Below, in pieces: positions 1 to 10,938 of a stretch of DNA of 64,000 nt; the first letter of the stretch is position 1, and the number at the start of each line of letters is the position of its first letter. The notes beneath the pieces were generated by a model, which did not search any database, was not told where the DNA came from, and saw nothing but the letters and a program-made list of their open reading frames with translations. This stretch comes from VAZQ01 sp963753575 (GTDB lineage Bacteria; Pseudomonadota; Alphaproteobacteria; Rhizobiales; Xanthobacteraceae). Location of the stretch: positions 3,348,001 to 3,412,000 of the forward strand of contig CAVWCR010000003.1 in NCBI GenBank assembly GCA_963753575.1, written 5' to 3'. The position numbers were made by a program, and so were the translations under genes.

Positions 1-181
1 AACGTCTGAGTTGCTGGAGGCGCCCATCGACATCCGCGCTCAGCATATCGCCAGGCGAGTCACGCCGTCTCGCGCAGCGCCGGAACTCTGCTACGGCCTC
101 TTCCGCATTCGCGATGTGTCGTCTACAGATTGCTTCGATTTCTTCGCGCGTTACGATTTTAACGACCTTCGGTCCGCTCAT
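1..181 (-). CDS. Last visible gene of the kinase-helicase operon (partial, runs off left edge)
   Basis: An open frame starts with ATG at 179-181, overlaps the helicase stop as ATGA, and stays open for about 60 codons to the window edge. It begins MSGPKVVKIVTREEIEAI and continues as a charged, Arg/Glu-rich and probably helical stretch (RRHIANAEEAVAEFRR). The ATGA overlap makes it part of the same transcript as the upstream helicase, radical SAM and AAA+ genes, so it is likely another component of that system. I do not recognise the family. The C-terminus is outside the window, so function and full length cannot be judged. Being intact as far as visible contrasts with the frameshifted gene before it. 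Confidence 0.6.
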   Translation of the reverse strand, partial: MSGPKVVKIVTREEIEAICRRHIANAEEAVAEFRRCARRRDSPGDMLSADVDGRLQQLRR

Positions 182-3100
182 GTGAGACCTCCCGAAAGGG
201 CACTCTGAATGACTGCCCGCAAGCGCATCCGTTCCTGCTCCGGCCGATGGTACCAGCCATGCGACGCGACGCGGTACACTATCGGTATTGCACGGGCCAG
301 TACCCCGGGCCGCCAAATTTCACGTGATCGAGCATGTCTCAGCAACTCGTGCCGCGGGGCGTCGCATTCGATGCCAACACCAAAAAGACCCGTGTGATTA
401 TCTCGTAGGGCGAAGTCGAGCCCGAATGCGTCGCCATCATCGGATGGAACCGGATCGTGTCCAAGGCTGCGAATGAATGAGCCGACCGAGGCTACGAAGC
501 CATCCTCTTGGCTGTTGCGGGAGCGCCTTCTGTGCTCAAAGCCGAAACGTTGCGTGGCTGCACGCGCAAGGTCCAACTCTCCGGACGAGATTTTGCAAGC
601 GTAGTCCAGGTATGCCTGCAGGTAGTCGCGCGGTCTAGTCGGCGCCCGACCCGTAGTGAGCAGATCGGAGATGTCTCCAAGGGGCATCGACGTAAGGAGG
701 ATGATTTTCTCGCGAGCGCGCGTGACCGCCACATTCAGGCGCCGTTCGCCGCCAGATTGCCCAAGAACTCCAAAATTGCGGCGAAACAATCCGTGCTTGT
801 CGCGTCCGAACGTCGTACTGAATATGATGATGTCGCGCTCGTCGCCTTGCACGTTCTCTACGTTTTTGACAAAAAAACCAACGTCTTCTCCATCTTTCGT
901 CCGTTCGCGCTCTCGCTGATATGCCTTAAGGAAATTCGGATCCTGGATGGCCCGCTTTTCAATGGCGTCCTCCACCAAGTCCGCCTGCTTGCGATTGAAA
1001 GTCGCAACGCCCACCGTGGGCCGGCCTTCCGGCAGTACCGACCAAATCCCAGAGAGGACATCAACGACCTTTTTCGCCTCCGCCTTGTTGGTTTGGTGCT
1101 CATAAATACCGTCAACTCGAATCACTTCGATCGGCCTTGCTCGACGTATCTCGCCATCCGGATGCCGCGCCGGTACGCTCAGCGTTCGGTTGTAGAACGC
1201 CGCATTCGAGTACCCGATGAGTTCGCGGTACTTTGAACGATAGTGAACTTGCAAGGTCGCTGTCGGCAGCACGCCTCGGCCTAGCTGCAGCAGGTCAGGG
1301 CAGTCCTTTATCTCACGTCGATTCCACTTCTCCTCCCGAGCGATCCGTTCTGTGTCAGTGGCGGCGTCATCAAAGTCGTCGCTCTGGATCTCCTCGTCTT
1401 CGTCGCTGTCGATTCGAGTCGTAAAAAAGCTTGATGGCGGCATCTGCTTCTCGTCGCCGCTAATGACGACACGACTCGCTCGGAACAGTGTGGGGACTGC
1501 ATGCTCGACAAGCATCTGCGAAGCTTCGTCGTAGACGACGAGGTCGAAGAGCCCCGCCTGACGAGGCAGAGCCCTACTCGCCACATCCGGATTCATCAGC
1601 CAGATCGGCCGAAGCATCATCAGTCCGATATGCGGTCCCATATCAAGGATTTCGCGCAGACGCTTCATGCGGGGCCCGCGTAAACGTGTGAGATCGTCCC
1701 AGGCGGTCTGTGTACCTAAGCGGGTCGGGTCGAAGTCCGCAGCCAAAAGCTGCCAATTCAGCCCCCGAAGCCGGTCGTCCAATTCGGCCAACGTTCCAAT
1801 TTTTTGCTGGAGTTCTTCTTTCTCGGCGAGTAGCGCAGGCTGGGTCGTTTCGAGCCGCCCTTTCCAAGCTAGAAGCGCCTCGCGGTGTATGATATTTCTG
1901 ACTTGGCCCTCCAAGGCGTCGGCTGGTAACGCCCGAAGATCCTGCTGTTGCTCCCGCAAAATCGAGAACACTGCCATCACGGCGGGATCGAGATCACGCG
2001 CGCGAGCACGAAAGCGTTGATATGATTGAAGCGTGCCGGCTGCGCAGATAATGTCAACGAGTTTCGATTCATTGGAACGTCCGTTGGCAATTCCCACCTC
2101 GCAACCAGCGATCCATTCGGGTTCGAACCATTGCGAAAGACGCGTCAAGGATACGCGACTAGTCTGCCGGGCAAGGTTGCGTCTGATCGCATCCTCGAAA
2201 TCCCGCTGCAACTCCTCAAAAGATGCAGCAAATTCGGATTTTGCCATCCTCTCGGCGACGTGGGGACGAGGGCACGCTGCGGCAGCCACCACGGCCTCCT
2301 GCACCGCCCGAAGTAATCCGACCAGCAATTCTAATTCCCGTCGCAATGTCGGAAGTGTGGCCAAACTGCCGCACGGCACCCGGAGCTTGCTCCTTGCGTC
2401 ATCAACGCTTGCGCGCAACGGTCGCAAGAGCATCTCGAGGGCGAGGGCATCCCGTAGTGACTTCATGCGTTCCGCTGTCGGCTCGTGGCCAAGTTCGAGC
2501 AGAAAGGAGCGAACGCGACGTCTGTGCCACCATCTTGTCAGATTAAGGCGCCCCATAAACGGCTTGAGTGTCGTCGCTTTCTTCGCAGCGCGTAGCCATT
2601 TCTTCAGCTTATTTTTCTTAAGGCCCGCTACTCCCCCAAAAAATCTTGGATCATGCCAGCGATCGTCCGCAGCGGACAAATCTTGCTTCGTTTTCTCCAG
2701 GCTCTGGACAATCAAATTGCCGATTGCGGGTCTCTCCTCGGAGCATTTGAAAAGATCGAACCAAGCGACCAAGCTCTGTCTTATCAGATCGGTCAAATTC
2801 AAGAATATTGGGCCGTAGCGATCGAGCCACGTGCGATATGGGTTGGAATCTTAGACTTCGAAAGAGGGAGACGTATTTGCAAGCACCTCTTGCCGCGCCT
2901 CCTCCGCTGCAGCGAAGGCGGACAGGTCCGAAAGGAAAGTGCGTCGAATGGCTTCGTCGACGGAAAAATGCCGCAACGCTTGGAGCGGACTGTGCTCGTG
3001 CCCAATTCAAGCCAGAGGCGGGCGAGTGATGAGCATATTTCCTCGATACGGATAACTTCGCCCCGGTCTACATCCGCAAATCGATGCCTTAGAGCAGGTA

Positions 3101-5061
3101 CACCAATGATCGGCTCGAAGGCTTCCATGCCGATAAGTTCGCCCAAGAGGACGCGGTAACTTGAACCGCTTAATTCGTCGTCCGCATGCAATGCGGCGTG
3201 ATGGCGGTCGATCTCTGCTTCCAAAGTCTCAATTCTGGCTGCTGCCGTCTGTCGTTTGCGCTTGAGCGCGGTCACGTGATCAGGAAGTGATCCCCGTACC
3301 TGAACCACTTGATCACGCAATGCCCGCACAATGGCTTCTCGGTCACGATTAATATCCACTACCGCGAACAGACGTCCGCCAAGCCCTTCGGCCTCAAGGC
3401 GTTTTTGGACAACTTTGAGCGCCGCCTGCTTCTGGCAGACAATCAGGATCTCTCGCCTCGTCCAATCGCGTCCGCGACCATGTTCACAATAGTCTGGCTT
3501 TTGCCCGTTCCAGGCGGACCCTCGACCAGAAGGCCGGGAGACATGCTCGCCCGCTGAACGGCCGTGTCCTGCGACGGGTCGCTGTCGACAATGAGGAACC
3601 GGTCAATCTCCCGACGCGGCGGTAGTAATGGGACAGTCGGTCCGTCTGGCGATATGCGAAGCGCGGCCTCAAGGCCAGTGCCGTCAGGCGATACATGCCG
3701 TAGCTGGCGGAGGTCTTCACTTATCGCTTGCCCAGTGAATTCAGCATTGAATAAAGCGGCACAGGGTGTGATTTCCCGCGCACCGGTAGAGATCTCAACG
3801 TTTTGATCCGGTATCGCAATAAGGGTGCGTCCTCGCGGTTTCGCAAGAGCACCGAAGATGTCCATAACGTCACCGACCCGGACAACCGGCCGTTCCAAGA
3901 CCTCATGTCTGGCCTCACGCCATTCAGCATAAGCCTGCGGTCCCAGCAATCCCTCAAGCGCTGGGTTGAGCCGGATCTCTTCGCGCTCGCGATCGAATAC
4001 CAGCGTGCTTCCTCCAGCGCCGGCTTGCACATCGAGTGCAACAGGCGAGAGCAGCACAGGTGCTATTCGAGGCTTCGCATTCGGGGACGAGAGGCGCGTA
4101 TCGCGCACGAGCAAAAAAGGGAAGCCAAGATAGCGGCCGTCGATGCCAGTGTCCCGACGAAACATCGACGCATGACTCGCCAATCGTCGCAGCCGAGCTT
4201 CGAGCTGCTCATTGGAGACGAAGGCGTCCGGGTCCAGCGTGATTGGCAAATCGGTCCGCCCGATAATGTGGTTCAAGATGGCTTCGGCGGGGCGTCGCGA
4301 AGTTCCCAACTCAGCGAGATCGACACGTGGCGTCGTCTTGCCCAGTACGAAGCGGACGAGCGGACCGCGCTGAACGGAACCTGATACTCGCTTTTCAAAG
4401 TGCTGCAACAAGCTCGAGACATATTGCTGCTTGGGTGGTTCACGCCAATTTTCCTTTGGGACGGCCAGAAGAACGGCCGTGCGGGCGAGCGGCATCCTTC
4501 GTTCGACACGGAACAAATCCGCCGCTCATCAATTCGAGGAATCCCGCATCGTGCGAAATTGGAGATCCTCTCGTCGATTTCCGAGAAGATTTCCCGTCGG
4601 GGTCGCACGAGCGACTGTTGTGCTAGCGTACTGTCGAGTGGCACATCGGCGAGCTGGGCCTGTTCCTGCGCGGTATCGAGGAGCGCTGCCAGTGACGTGA
4701 ATTGATGGTGTGCCGCCACAACGACAATGATGAGGTCTTCGTCGGATAAGCGCGGACGCTCCAGCAGTGAGGATAGGCCGGCGTGATCGGTTTCTGGATA
4801 AAGGTGGCGTAAGTCCGCTCGTTCAGCTTCCAGTCTGGCCCTCGAGGAGGCCAGAAGTGCAATCCTCAGCCTATCCTCGTCGAGGCCTATCTCAAGAAGT
4901 TGGGCCCGTTCGCGCACTCCCTCCGCTCGCACGCGCATTCTTACAAGCCAAAGCTCGCGCTCCATACGCTCCAAATGTCGCGAAACCTCCCCGGTGATGA
5001 TCCCGTATCCGTCAACGGCGTTCTGCAGCAGCCACGCGGGGGTGACGATGTCGCCTTTCAT
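178..5061 (-). pseudogene. SF1 helicase with C-terminal REase-like domain (frameshifted; probably the second half of a kinase-helicase fusion)
   Basis: Frames in all three phases join into one superfamily 1 helicase. Walker A is GPPGTGKSQ near 3490. Walker B is VVYDEASQ followed by GDEKQMPPSSFF. Motif V is NVQGDERDIIIF and motif VI is RLNVAVTRAREK. The last ~100 residues contain FGLDFALRDN and GVGIECDAPRHE, resembling the Vsr/MTES_1575-type nuclease fold, so a nucleic-acid-targeting enzyme is inferred. Damage seen: one or two phase changes at about 4510-4560, one near 3450 just after Walker A (GEILIVCQKQ resumes one phase over), one near 3000 (LGHEHSPLQAL resumes), and an in-frame TAA at 2851-2853. 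The longest open stretch is 178-2802. No stop separates it from the kinase part once a shift near 5066 is corrected, so a single ~2080-residue fusion is likely. Confidence 0.7.
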
Positions 5062-5063
5062 CG

Positions 5064-6428
5064 TCAGCGGTGAGTTGGATTGAGCGCCATTAATGCAAGT
5101 GCGTGCCGGAAGTCTTCGGGAAGTTTCTCGTCGGAAACCAGCCGGCGAAAGCTAGCGACAATTGATCGATCCGTGTCGCGATCTTCCAGCCACGTAGCCA
5201 CGGCACCACGCAGAGTTAGGTCGCGGGCAGCATCCCAATTTTGGGCGTCGGCCGCTGCAAGGGCAAACAATTCTGGGCGTCTGAATTGACGACCTGCAAG
5301 CGTTATAGTCGGGCCTGGAGGTTCTTTCTGTCCAACATTCGAATCGGCTAGGCTCTCGACCGCTTCGCCTGCAAGCCAAGAACGCACTTGGGGCCAGCAC
5401 CATCTCTTCAGGGGGTCGCGGCTAGCAGTCCCCGCAACAATGGTCGCAGCTCAGGCTCAAGATCACTTGGTAAGTCAACTCCACGCGTCACCACATGGAT
5501 AAGAAACGCCTTCTCGTTTACGCCCACAAAACAAGCGCCTGCAGTCGCCTGTTCCAGGACGATCATTCCGAGGCTCCACCAATCGGAGGTGGCGCAGACT
5601 GCGCCAACAATGCTTTCGGGTGCTGAGTACCGGGTAACCTTGAGTGCGGGCACAATTCTAGGTCGAAATCTGATAGTCGAGCGGACCCGAAATCGGTCAC
5701 CATCAACTCTATGGTCTCGCGATTCCGCAACAATAATGTGCCGGACGAATGTCACGGTGCCGCAAACCAACTTCTGCAAACTCGGCGAGGGCGAGGCCGA
5801 GTTCCTCGACGATCCGGCGCAGCGCGTCGAGGTTGCGTGCCGCAAATTCGCCGGCCTCCTCCAGCGTTTCGCCAAGTATCAGCTCAACGACTTCGTATGC
5901 TCTCTCTTCAAAGCGGCCGGTCGCAATCAGTTCAGGAACATGGCCCCGAGGTAGCCGCCGAAGTATTTCATGCACGGCTGGATCCGGTTCGGCTCCGGGA
6001 CGATACAGAGTAAGACGTGCATCGCGTCCCGTTTCCGGATATCGAACGACGAACCGTTCCCACGGCTCTGCCCCCACAGGTTCGCGCTGGAGCACATGCC
6101 ATCCGTCGATGACGGTTTCTTCCGCCGGTGCAACGGCTGATCCGGGATCAGCCGCATCTGGGGTCGCACTGCTGGCCGGGTCGCCCCCGCATGTCAAACA
6201 GATTTCGTCGCCCTGGCCTAGGTCGTGACCGTTTACGCACCGGCGACCGAATTGAGCGGCTGCGGGCTGTGGGACCGGCGAGCTACCGGCGGGACAAAGC
6301 GGTTCATCTGCAAGGGCCCAATTACAAGGCCAGCCATTGAAGATGTTTTCACAATACAATTCAGAAACCGCTCGTTCGCTGCGACATTTCGGGCATAGGC
6401 GAACAAGAGCGGAGGGTTGCACGGTCAT
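5064..6428 (-). pseudogene. Zinc-ribbon Ser/Thr protein kinase module (frameshifted; probably N-terminus of the helicase fusion)
   Basis: It starts MTVQPSALVRLCPKCRSE and has two Cys-rich ribbon-like motifs (CPKC...C and C...CLTCGG) in the first ~85 residues, then a protein-kinase fold. The catalytic loop reads HRDIRPAH. The metal-binding motif VTDFGSARL appears one phase over near 5670-5690. The activation/APE region VTRYSAPES follows in another phase, then SDWWSLGMIVLE. Phase changes lie near 5737, 5652, 5425 (loss of one C in a C run, breaking ATPLKRW) and 5066. The HRD and DFG residues survive in the DNA, so the ancestor was probably an active kinase; the present copy cannot make a full domain. 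The stop of the preceding radical SAM gene lies 4 bases away (6433), so it is co-transcribed. Confidence 0.7.
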
Positions 6429-6432
6429 AACG

Positions 6433-7071
6433 CTACCGCTTGTCTTCCGTCGTTGTTACCTTATGCCCATCAGCCGACAGCAACCCAGCAAGTCGGCCGA
6501 AATCTCCGCGGCCCGGAATGCCAGCCAACCAGATCTCACCTGTTGCATCATCAAACATGATGTCGAGGTGCCGATCGGACGGACGGACTGCGCGATCGAA
6601 TTGCTGAAACCGCTCCTTTCCGAGTGGCGTGAATGTCAAGAGGCGTTGGTTGTCGCTGCCGCGCAACGCTAGGGATTGCGCTGCACCAATCTCGAACGGG
6701 TCTGCAATCAGCGCGTCGATTAGACCTTCGAAGCAGTTCAGCTTTCCCGTCAAACTCTCGAACGAATATCCGGAATAGACCAGAACGTCGCCTCGATGCG
6801 CCTGTCGAATGTTCGTGAGAAGCTCATGCAGAGCGTCGACCTGATCAAATGGTTCCCCACCCGAGATCGTCACGCCGTCGGCCTGCATCAGCCAATGTCG
6901 AATCGCATTGAAGGTTTCGTCGACCGTTGTTACGCCGCGATCTGTTGCCCAGGTGTCGGACGAAATGCAGCCACGACAGCGGATTGAGCAGCCTTGGAAC
7001 CAAATGCCGACGCGTGCACCTGGCCCGAGCGATCGGACTGGGTAATGAACTCGAGAGAGGGTAAGCTTCAT
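6433..7071 (-). CDS. NrdG-like radical SAM / 4Fe-4S single-cluster protein
   Basis: 212 residues, intact. The cluster motif is GCSIRCRGC, a CX3CX2C radical-SAM signature, and VTISGGEPFDQ is the SAM-binding glycine motif. Length and layout match the anaerobic-ribonucleotide-reductase-activase-like branch of radical SAM proteins, but there is no nrdD beside it. Here it sits between an AAA+ ATPase and a kinase-helicase gene. Its ATG overlaps the AAA+ stop as ATGA (7068-7071) and the kinase starts 4 bases after its stop, so it belongs to that operon. In this context it more likely modifies a partner protein, nucleotide or nucleic acid than activates a ribonucleotide reductase (inference). It is the only full-length visible gene of the operon without a frameshift. 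Confidence 0.85.
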   Translation of the reverse strand: MKLTLSRVHYPVRSLGPGARVGIWFQGCSIRCRGCISSDTWATDRGVTTVDETFNAIRHWLMQADGVTISGGEPFDQVDALHELLTNIRQAHRGDVLVYSGYSFESLTGKLNCFEGLIDALIADPFEIGAAQSLALRGSDNQRLLTFTPLGKERFQQFDRAVRPSDRHLDIMFDDATGEIWLAGIPGRGDFGRLAGLLSADGHKVTTTEDKR

Positions 7072-8955
7072 GCAGCAGCTCCGGACGGAGACAAGTCGCT
7101 AAGATGCAATGTCGCGATCGATTCTCGTTCGATTCCTCTAATCTCGAAACGACCTCCGGGCTTGGCGTCCGCATCGAAGAGGGCCCGTGCTAAGGGATTA
7201 ATAAGATTCGTCTCCACTCTGTTGCGAATTCCACGCCCGCCGTTGGACAAGTCCGAAAGACACAAGGTGTGCAGACGCTCGCGGGAGGATCGGTCGATCA
7301 TGACTGTAATGCCCTGGCTGGCGAAGACATCGGCCAGTGCATCATCCACCATTCCAGCGAAGATCTGATCCGCAATTGCAGGCCGGATAAAATCAAACAC
7401 AACGATGTTGTCGCCGATCCTATTCAAGATTTCGGGACGGTTGAGAACCGTTTTGAAGTAGCGTTCGATCTCCGCGCGGACTTTGGTCTGGACCTCCGGG
7501 AAAGCGTCATCAGATGACACGTTCGCGACGCGCGATCCATCGGATTCAACGCGATAAATGCCTAGATTTGATGTGAAGACAATTAGTGCTTCGGAAAAAT
7601 AAACTCGATCACCGCGCCCGGAGGTCAGAACTCCGTCATCCAGAATCTGCAAGAACTTGTCCAGTATGCGGGGGTGGGCTTTTTCGATCTCGTCAAACAA
7701 CAGAAGGCTAAAGGGCCTCTCCCGAATGGCATTTGTCAGTTCGCCCCCAACGTCGTATCCGAGATAGCCCGGTGGAGCGCCGATGAGACGTTGGTCGGAG
7801 TGCTCCGCGCTGAACTCGGACATGTCGAACCGGATGTACGCGCTCTCATCGCCAAACAGCAGGCTAGTGATCGTCTTTGCGAGTTCGGTCTTGCCGACTC
7901 CGGTCGGGCCCGCAAGGAATGCGACCCCCCGCGGCCGCCCTCCCCGTCGCGGTGCGCCTACGCCCGTAACCGCGCGTTTGATGATGTCGAGCATGTGGGT
8001 GACCGCGTGGTCCTGACCCTTCACACGGGTCTGCACAAAGCTCGCTGCTCCACGGACCTTCTTGCGGTCGATGCGAGCCCAGGGGTCTTCCGTGACGCCA
8101 ACCTTGTACCGGCGCACTGCATCCCCAATCGACGAGAAACCTAAATTTTCCGTGCGACCGAGCTGCGCGATGGCGGTCATGTCGACGAGAAGCAAACCTT
8201 CGGTTTGATCAACAAAGGCGTCTGTGGCTTCGTCAGCGTCTTTCGGAGACGCGTCTCGGAAACCGACGAATCCCCGCAGCAACGAGCCGGCAAGCGCACG
8301 ACGAGCGCGGGAGTCGGGTTTTGCGACGGGGACGTGTCGGATTCGCGGATTATCAATCAGGAGCCAGTCGGGTAGGTCCCCCTCCTTGTCAACAATCCAC
8401 ATGACGGTGTTGAAGAATGGCCGCGGAGGCGAACCATAAGGTCGCGGTCGGGTTTGCTGAGAGAGAACAAGCGCGCGAGTGAACGCCTGATGTTCTGGAC
8501 CTGATAGGGCGTCGTTCCTCACGACCAGCCGCGACGCAAAATCTGCGACCAGGGCGATAGGCTCGCCCGCGCGTGTTACTAGTCGATGGACAGTTTCCGA
8601 AAATAGCTCAAGCCCTGCCGTCGCGGCTCCATTTGCGGGTTGTAGGCCCAACTGATCTTAGGATAGCGGAAGAGGCTTGCATATCCTCGCCGGGTCGTCC
8701 GATGATACGAAAGCCGGAGAGAGGGTCGTAGGCAATTACATGCGCGAAGCCGGCCGACTGAAGTTCAATCCCAAGTACTTCGAACAAGGGCAGCGTGGCG
8801 ACTGAGCCCGCTGCTAGTTCGCACAGCTGAAGATCGCGCACATTTCCCGAAAGAACGAACTGAGGCTTCAAGGGAATAAAGCGCAGGACATCGCGGAGCC
8901 ACCTCGGTCGTTCGTGAGCAGTAGCGCTCGTCAAGTCTTCCCCCCTGCGATGCAC
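7068..8955 (-). pseudogene. ClpB/ClpA-type AAA+ ATPase (one frameshift)
   Basis: Two frames together give about 629 residues. The N-terminal part starts MHRRGEDLTSATAHERPRW and contains LPLKPQFVLSGNVRDLQ-like sequence; I recognise no family for it. The C-terminal part has a Clp-type AAA+ module: Walker A LAGPTGVGKTELAKT, the loop GAPPGYLGYDVGG, Walker B SLLLFDEIEKAH, sensor 1 IVFTSNLG and an arginine-finger region ending NRPEILNRIGD. The frame changes near 8650 (AILRSVG passes to GLQPANGA one phase over). A C-terminal peptide from codon 8651 could still be made and would keep the whole ATPase core. Clp-family modules remodel or unfold proteins; here it is the promoter-proximal gene of the radical SAM/kinase-helicase operon. 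I infer it acts as the energy-using sensor or remodeller of that system. Confidence 0.75.
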
Positions 8956-9311
8956 GAACCGTTTAGGGCAGGCGCAATCGTCGCGCTTAATTGTTTACGA
9001 TGGAGTGCCTCTCGATTCCCACTGCCCTTGGGTCATTGCCACGTAGAGTAAGACAGCTCTACGACCGCCACAACCAAAAAGGGAGAAAACCGACCATCAC
9101 GTTGATAGGCTTCAACTTCTCTAGCGCCACCTGCAGCCTTCAACGTGACGCGGCAGTCGAGGGATAAAGTGGACCAGGTCGGCTATTTTTGGCCAAGAAA
9201 CGCGCTGACCAGAAGATGATCCAGCTCGGGCCAAATGAGCCATAAGATTGCTCACATTCCGCTCGACTTCGCCCGCACGCCAAGCATGTGTGGTGCCTAA
9301 GGAGGCACCCT
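8956..9311. other. Intergenic region between divergent units, no gene seen
   Basis: About 355 bases between the divergent AAA+ operon (minus) and a small plus-strand gene. It must hold the promoter of the minus-strand operon. I see no convincing -35/-10 pair, hairpin or repeat. A good Shine-Dalgarno (AAGGAGG) lies at its right end, just before the ATG at 9312. Confidence 0.5.
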
Positions 9312-9533
9312 ATGAACGCTCCCATCGTTGAGGCCACTATCAAGGCGCATCTAACGGAAATGCGAGCGAAGCTCGAGAAAGGGCTTCGGATCGCCAAGGC
9401 GGCCGAGTCCTGCGCGGTCTCCGGGAGAGCCAGAAAGGGCATCGAAGTCGCCCTTGGCCTCGAAGAAATCGTTTACGAACTGAACACGCTCCTCAATGCG
9501 GCAGTCATGATCAGCCGGCTCGGCAAGTCCTAA
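9312..9533 (+). CDS. Small hypothetical protein of the DUF3489/DUF2924/recombinase module
   Basis: 73 residues beginning MNAPIVEATIKAHLTEM, chosen because AAGGAGG lies 7 bases upstream of this ATG. It is largely helical with no membrane segment. Small proteins of this kind often precede the DUF3489-DUF2924-serine recombinase genes in rhizobial islands (from general knowledge). It lies about 100 bases upstream of the DUF3489 gene on the same strand. Function unknown; a small DNA-binding or regulatory accessory is possible, but no motif shows it. Confidence 0.6.
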   Translation: MNAPIVEATIKAHLTEMRAKLEKGLRIAKAAESCAVSGRARKGIEVALGLEEIVYELNTLLNAAVMISRLGKS

Positions 9534-9634
9534 GCTTCGCTTCCGACATTTGCTCCTCCCCGCCAGCGCCTTGCGGCCTCCGCGGGGGTTCGGCGGTGGC
9601 GGCGCGACGCTGCCACCAACCGAACGGAGATCTC

Positions 9635-9989
9635 ATGTCAAAGTCTGCAAAGAAGCGAGTCACTGCGCCATCGACGAAACCTGCGGCTAGCGAAGACTGC
9701 TCAGTTAACAGCTGGCGTGACGAAGCGACCAAACAGCGATCGTGGCTCCAAGCAATCCCGTGTCATCGCGATGCTGCAATCACCCGCGGGCGCAACGATT
9801 GCCGCGATGATGAAGGCGACCGGCTGGCAGCAGCATTCGGTGCGCGGCTTCCTGGCTGGTGTGGTACGCAAACGCCTCAAGCTGAAGCTCGGCTCAAAGA
9901 AGGTCGATGGCGAGCGGACATACCGCATCACGGGCGGACAAAAAGATAAGCCCAGCAGTGCTCGAGCATCCAAGCGCCGATCGTCCTAG
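9635..9989 (+). pseudogene. DUF3489 protein (probable frameshift near the N-terminus)
   Basis: The conserved core lies at 9750-9900: SKQSRVIAMLQ, then GATIAAMMKATGWQQHSVRGF and RTYRITG, typical of DUF3489, a small winged-helix-like protein that accompanies DUF2924 and a serine recombinase. The natural start seems to be ATG 9635 (MSKSAKKRVTAPSTKP, with GGAGA upstream), but that frame leaves the conserved core near 9715. The core is open from an internal GTG at 9717. Either a one-base indel broke the gene or translation starts at the GTG. The basic tail suggests DNA binding. Confidence 0.6.
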
Positions 9990-9995
9990 ACCGAC

Positions 9996-10490
9996 ATGCC
10001 GCGCACCAAGATCGGTCCCGCTCAACCGGACCGCAAGACACTCGACGTCGAGATCCCGCGCCTGCGCGAGCTCGACGTCGCCGCTCTCCGGGCCCGCTGG
10101 CACACGGTGTTCGGGCGGCGCTCGCCCCCTCACCTGCCCCGCCACCTGTTGTTTCGCATCATGGCCTACCGCCTCCAGGCTGACCTCCTGGGTGACCTCG
10201 ACACCGAGAGCCAGCGTCTGCTTGATCGCTCGGAATCCCCCGAGAAGGCCGGACAGCGTGCCGCACGCTTGGCCCGACATGCTGTCGATGCGAGGCCCGG
10301 CACGGTGCTGGGACGCGAATGGAACGGGCAGATGCAGCGGGTGACGGTGCTGGAGAATGGCTTTGCCTGGAAGGGTAAGACCTATCCGAGCCTCTCCAAG
10401 ATTGCGCTGGCAATCACCGGCACTCGTTGGAACGGGCCACGATTTTTCGGCCTGCGGGACAAACCATCGAAGAAAGAGGCTTCCCGATGA
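9996..10490 (+). CDS. DUF2924 domain-containing protein
   Basis: 164 residues, open from ATG 9996 to a TGA that overlaps the recombinase start (ATGA at 10487-10490). Conserved parts are LRELDVAALRARWHTVFG, LPRHLLFRIMAYRLQ, and near the C-terminus GREWNGQMQRVTVLENGF and WKGKTYPSLSKIA, then TRWNGPRFFGL. This is the DUF2924 family, found almost always directly before a large serine recombinase in alphaproteobacterial islands. The overlap means translational coupling with the recombinase. Its role is unproven; a DNA-binding accessory for recombination is a reasonable guess. Intact, though its partner recombinase is truncated. Confidence 0.85.
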   Translation: MPRTKIGPAQPDRKTLDVEIPRLRELDVAALRARWHTVFGRRSPPHLPRHLLFRIMAYRLQADLLGDLDTESQRLLDRSESPEKAGQRAARLARHAVDARPGTVLGREWNGQMQRVTVLENGFAWKGKTYPSLSKIALAITGTRWNGPRFFGLRDKPSKKEASR

Positions 10491-10925
10491 AGCCCTCGAG
10501 GCCGGTTCGCTGCACGATCTATACCCGCGTGTCGACCGACCAGGGACTCGAGCAGGACTTCAACTCGCTCGATGCGCAGTACGATGCCTCGCAGGCCTAC
10601 ATTCGCAGCCAGGCCCATGCGGGCTGGATTCTTCTGAGAGGCAAATATGACGACGGCGGCTTCTCGGGTGGCGATACCGACCGCCCTGCCCTGCAGCGCC
10701 TACTGGATGACGTGCGGGCGGGCAAGGTCGACGTCATTGTCGTCTACAAGGTCGACCGCCTGACCCGTTCGCTGGCGGACTTTGCCAAGCTGGTCGAGCT
10801 GTTCGATCAGCATAAGGTGTCATTCGTCTCAGTCACGCAGCAGTTCAACACCACCACGTCCATGGGGCGGCTGACGTTGAATGTCCTGCTGTCGTTTGCC
10901 CAATTCGAGCGGGAAGTCACCCGGG
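10487..10925 (+). pseudogene. Serine recombinase, N-terminal catalytic part only (truncated)
   Basis: Starts MKPSRPVRCTIYTRVSTDQG, carrying the resolvase nucleophile Ser in YTRVSTDQ. It continues through DARYD-like DAQYDASQ, the VDRLTRSLADF motif and LLSFAQFEREVT. These are the hallmarks of the catalytic domain of large serine recombinases. Similarity stops at about codon 146 (10925). The frame then runs on through unrelated sequence (REIPPPCLNRT...) to 11140. The large DNA-binding C-terminal domain, normally 250 or more residues, is missing. The truncation point abuts the patatin fragment, so it marks a deletion or insertion junction. The product could not integrate or excise DNA. Confidence 0.85.
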
Positions 10926-10938
10926 AGATTCCACCTCC

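Noticed and set aside
178..6428. Explaining all shifts as sequencing error
   Set aside because: Cannot be fully excluded (one is in a C run), but the right half of the window, read in the same assembly, has none over 35 kb, so decay is the better explanation.
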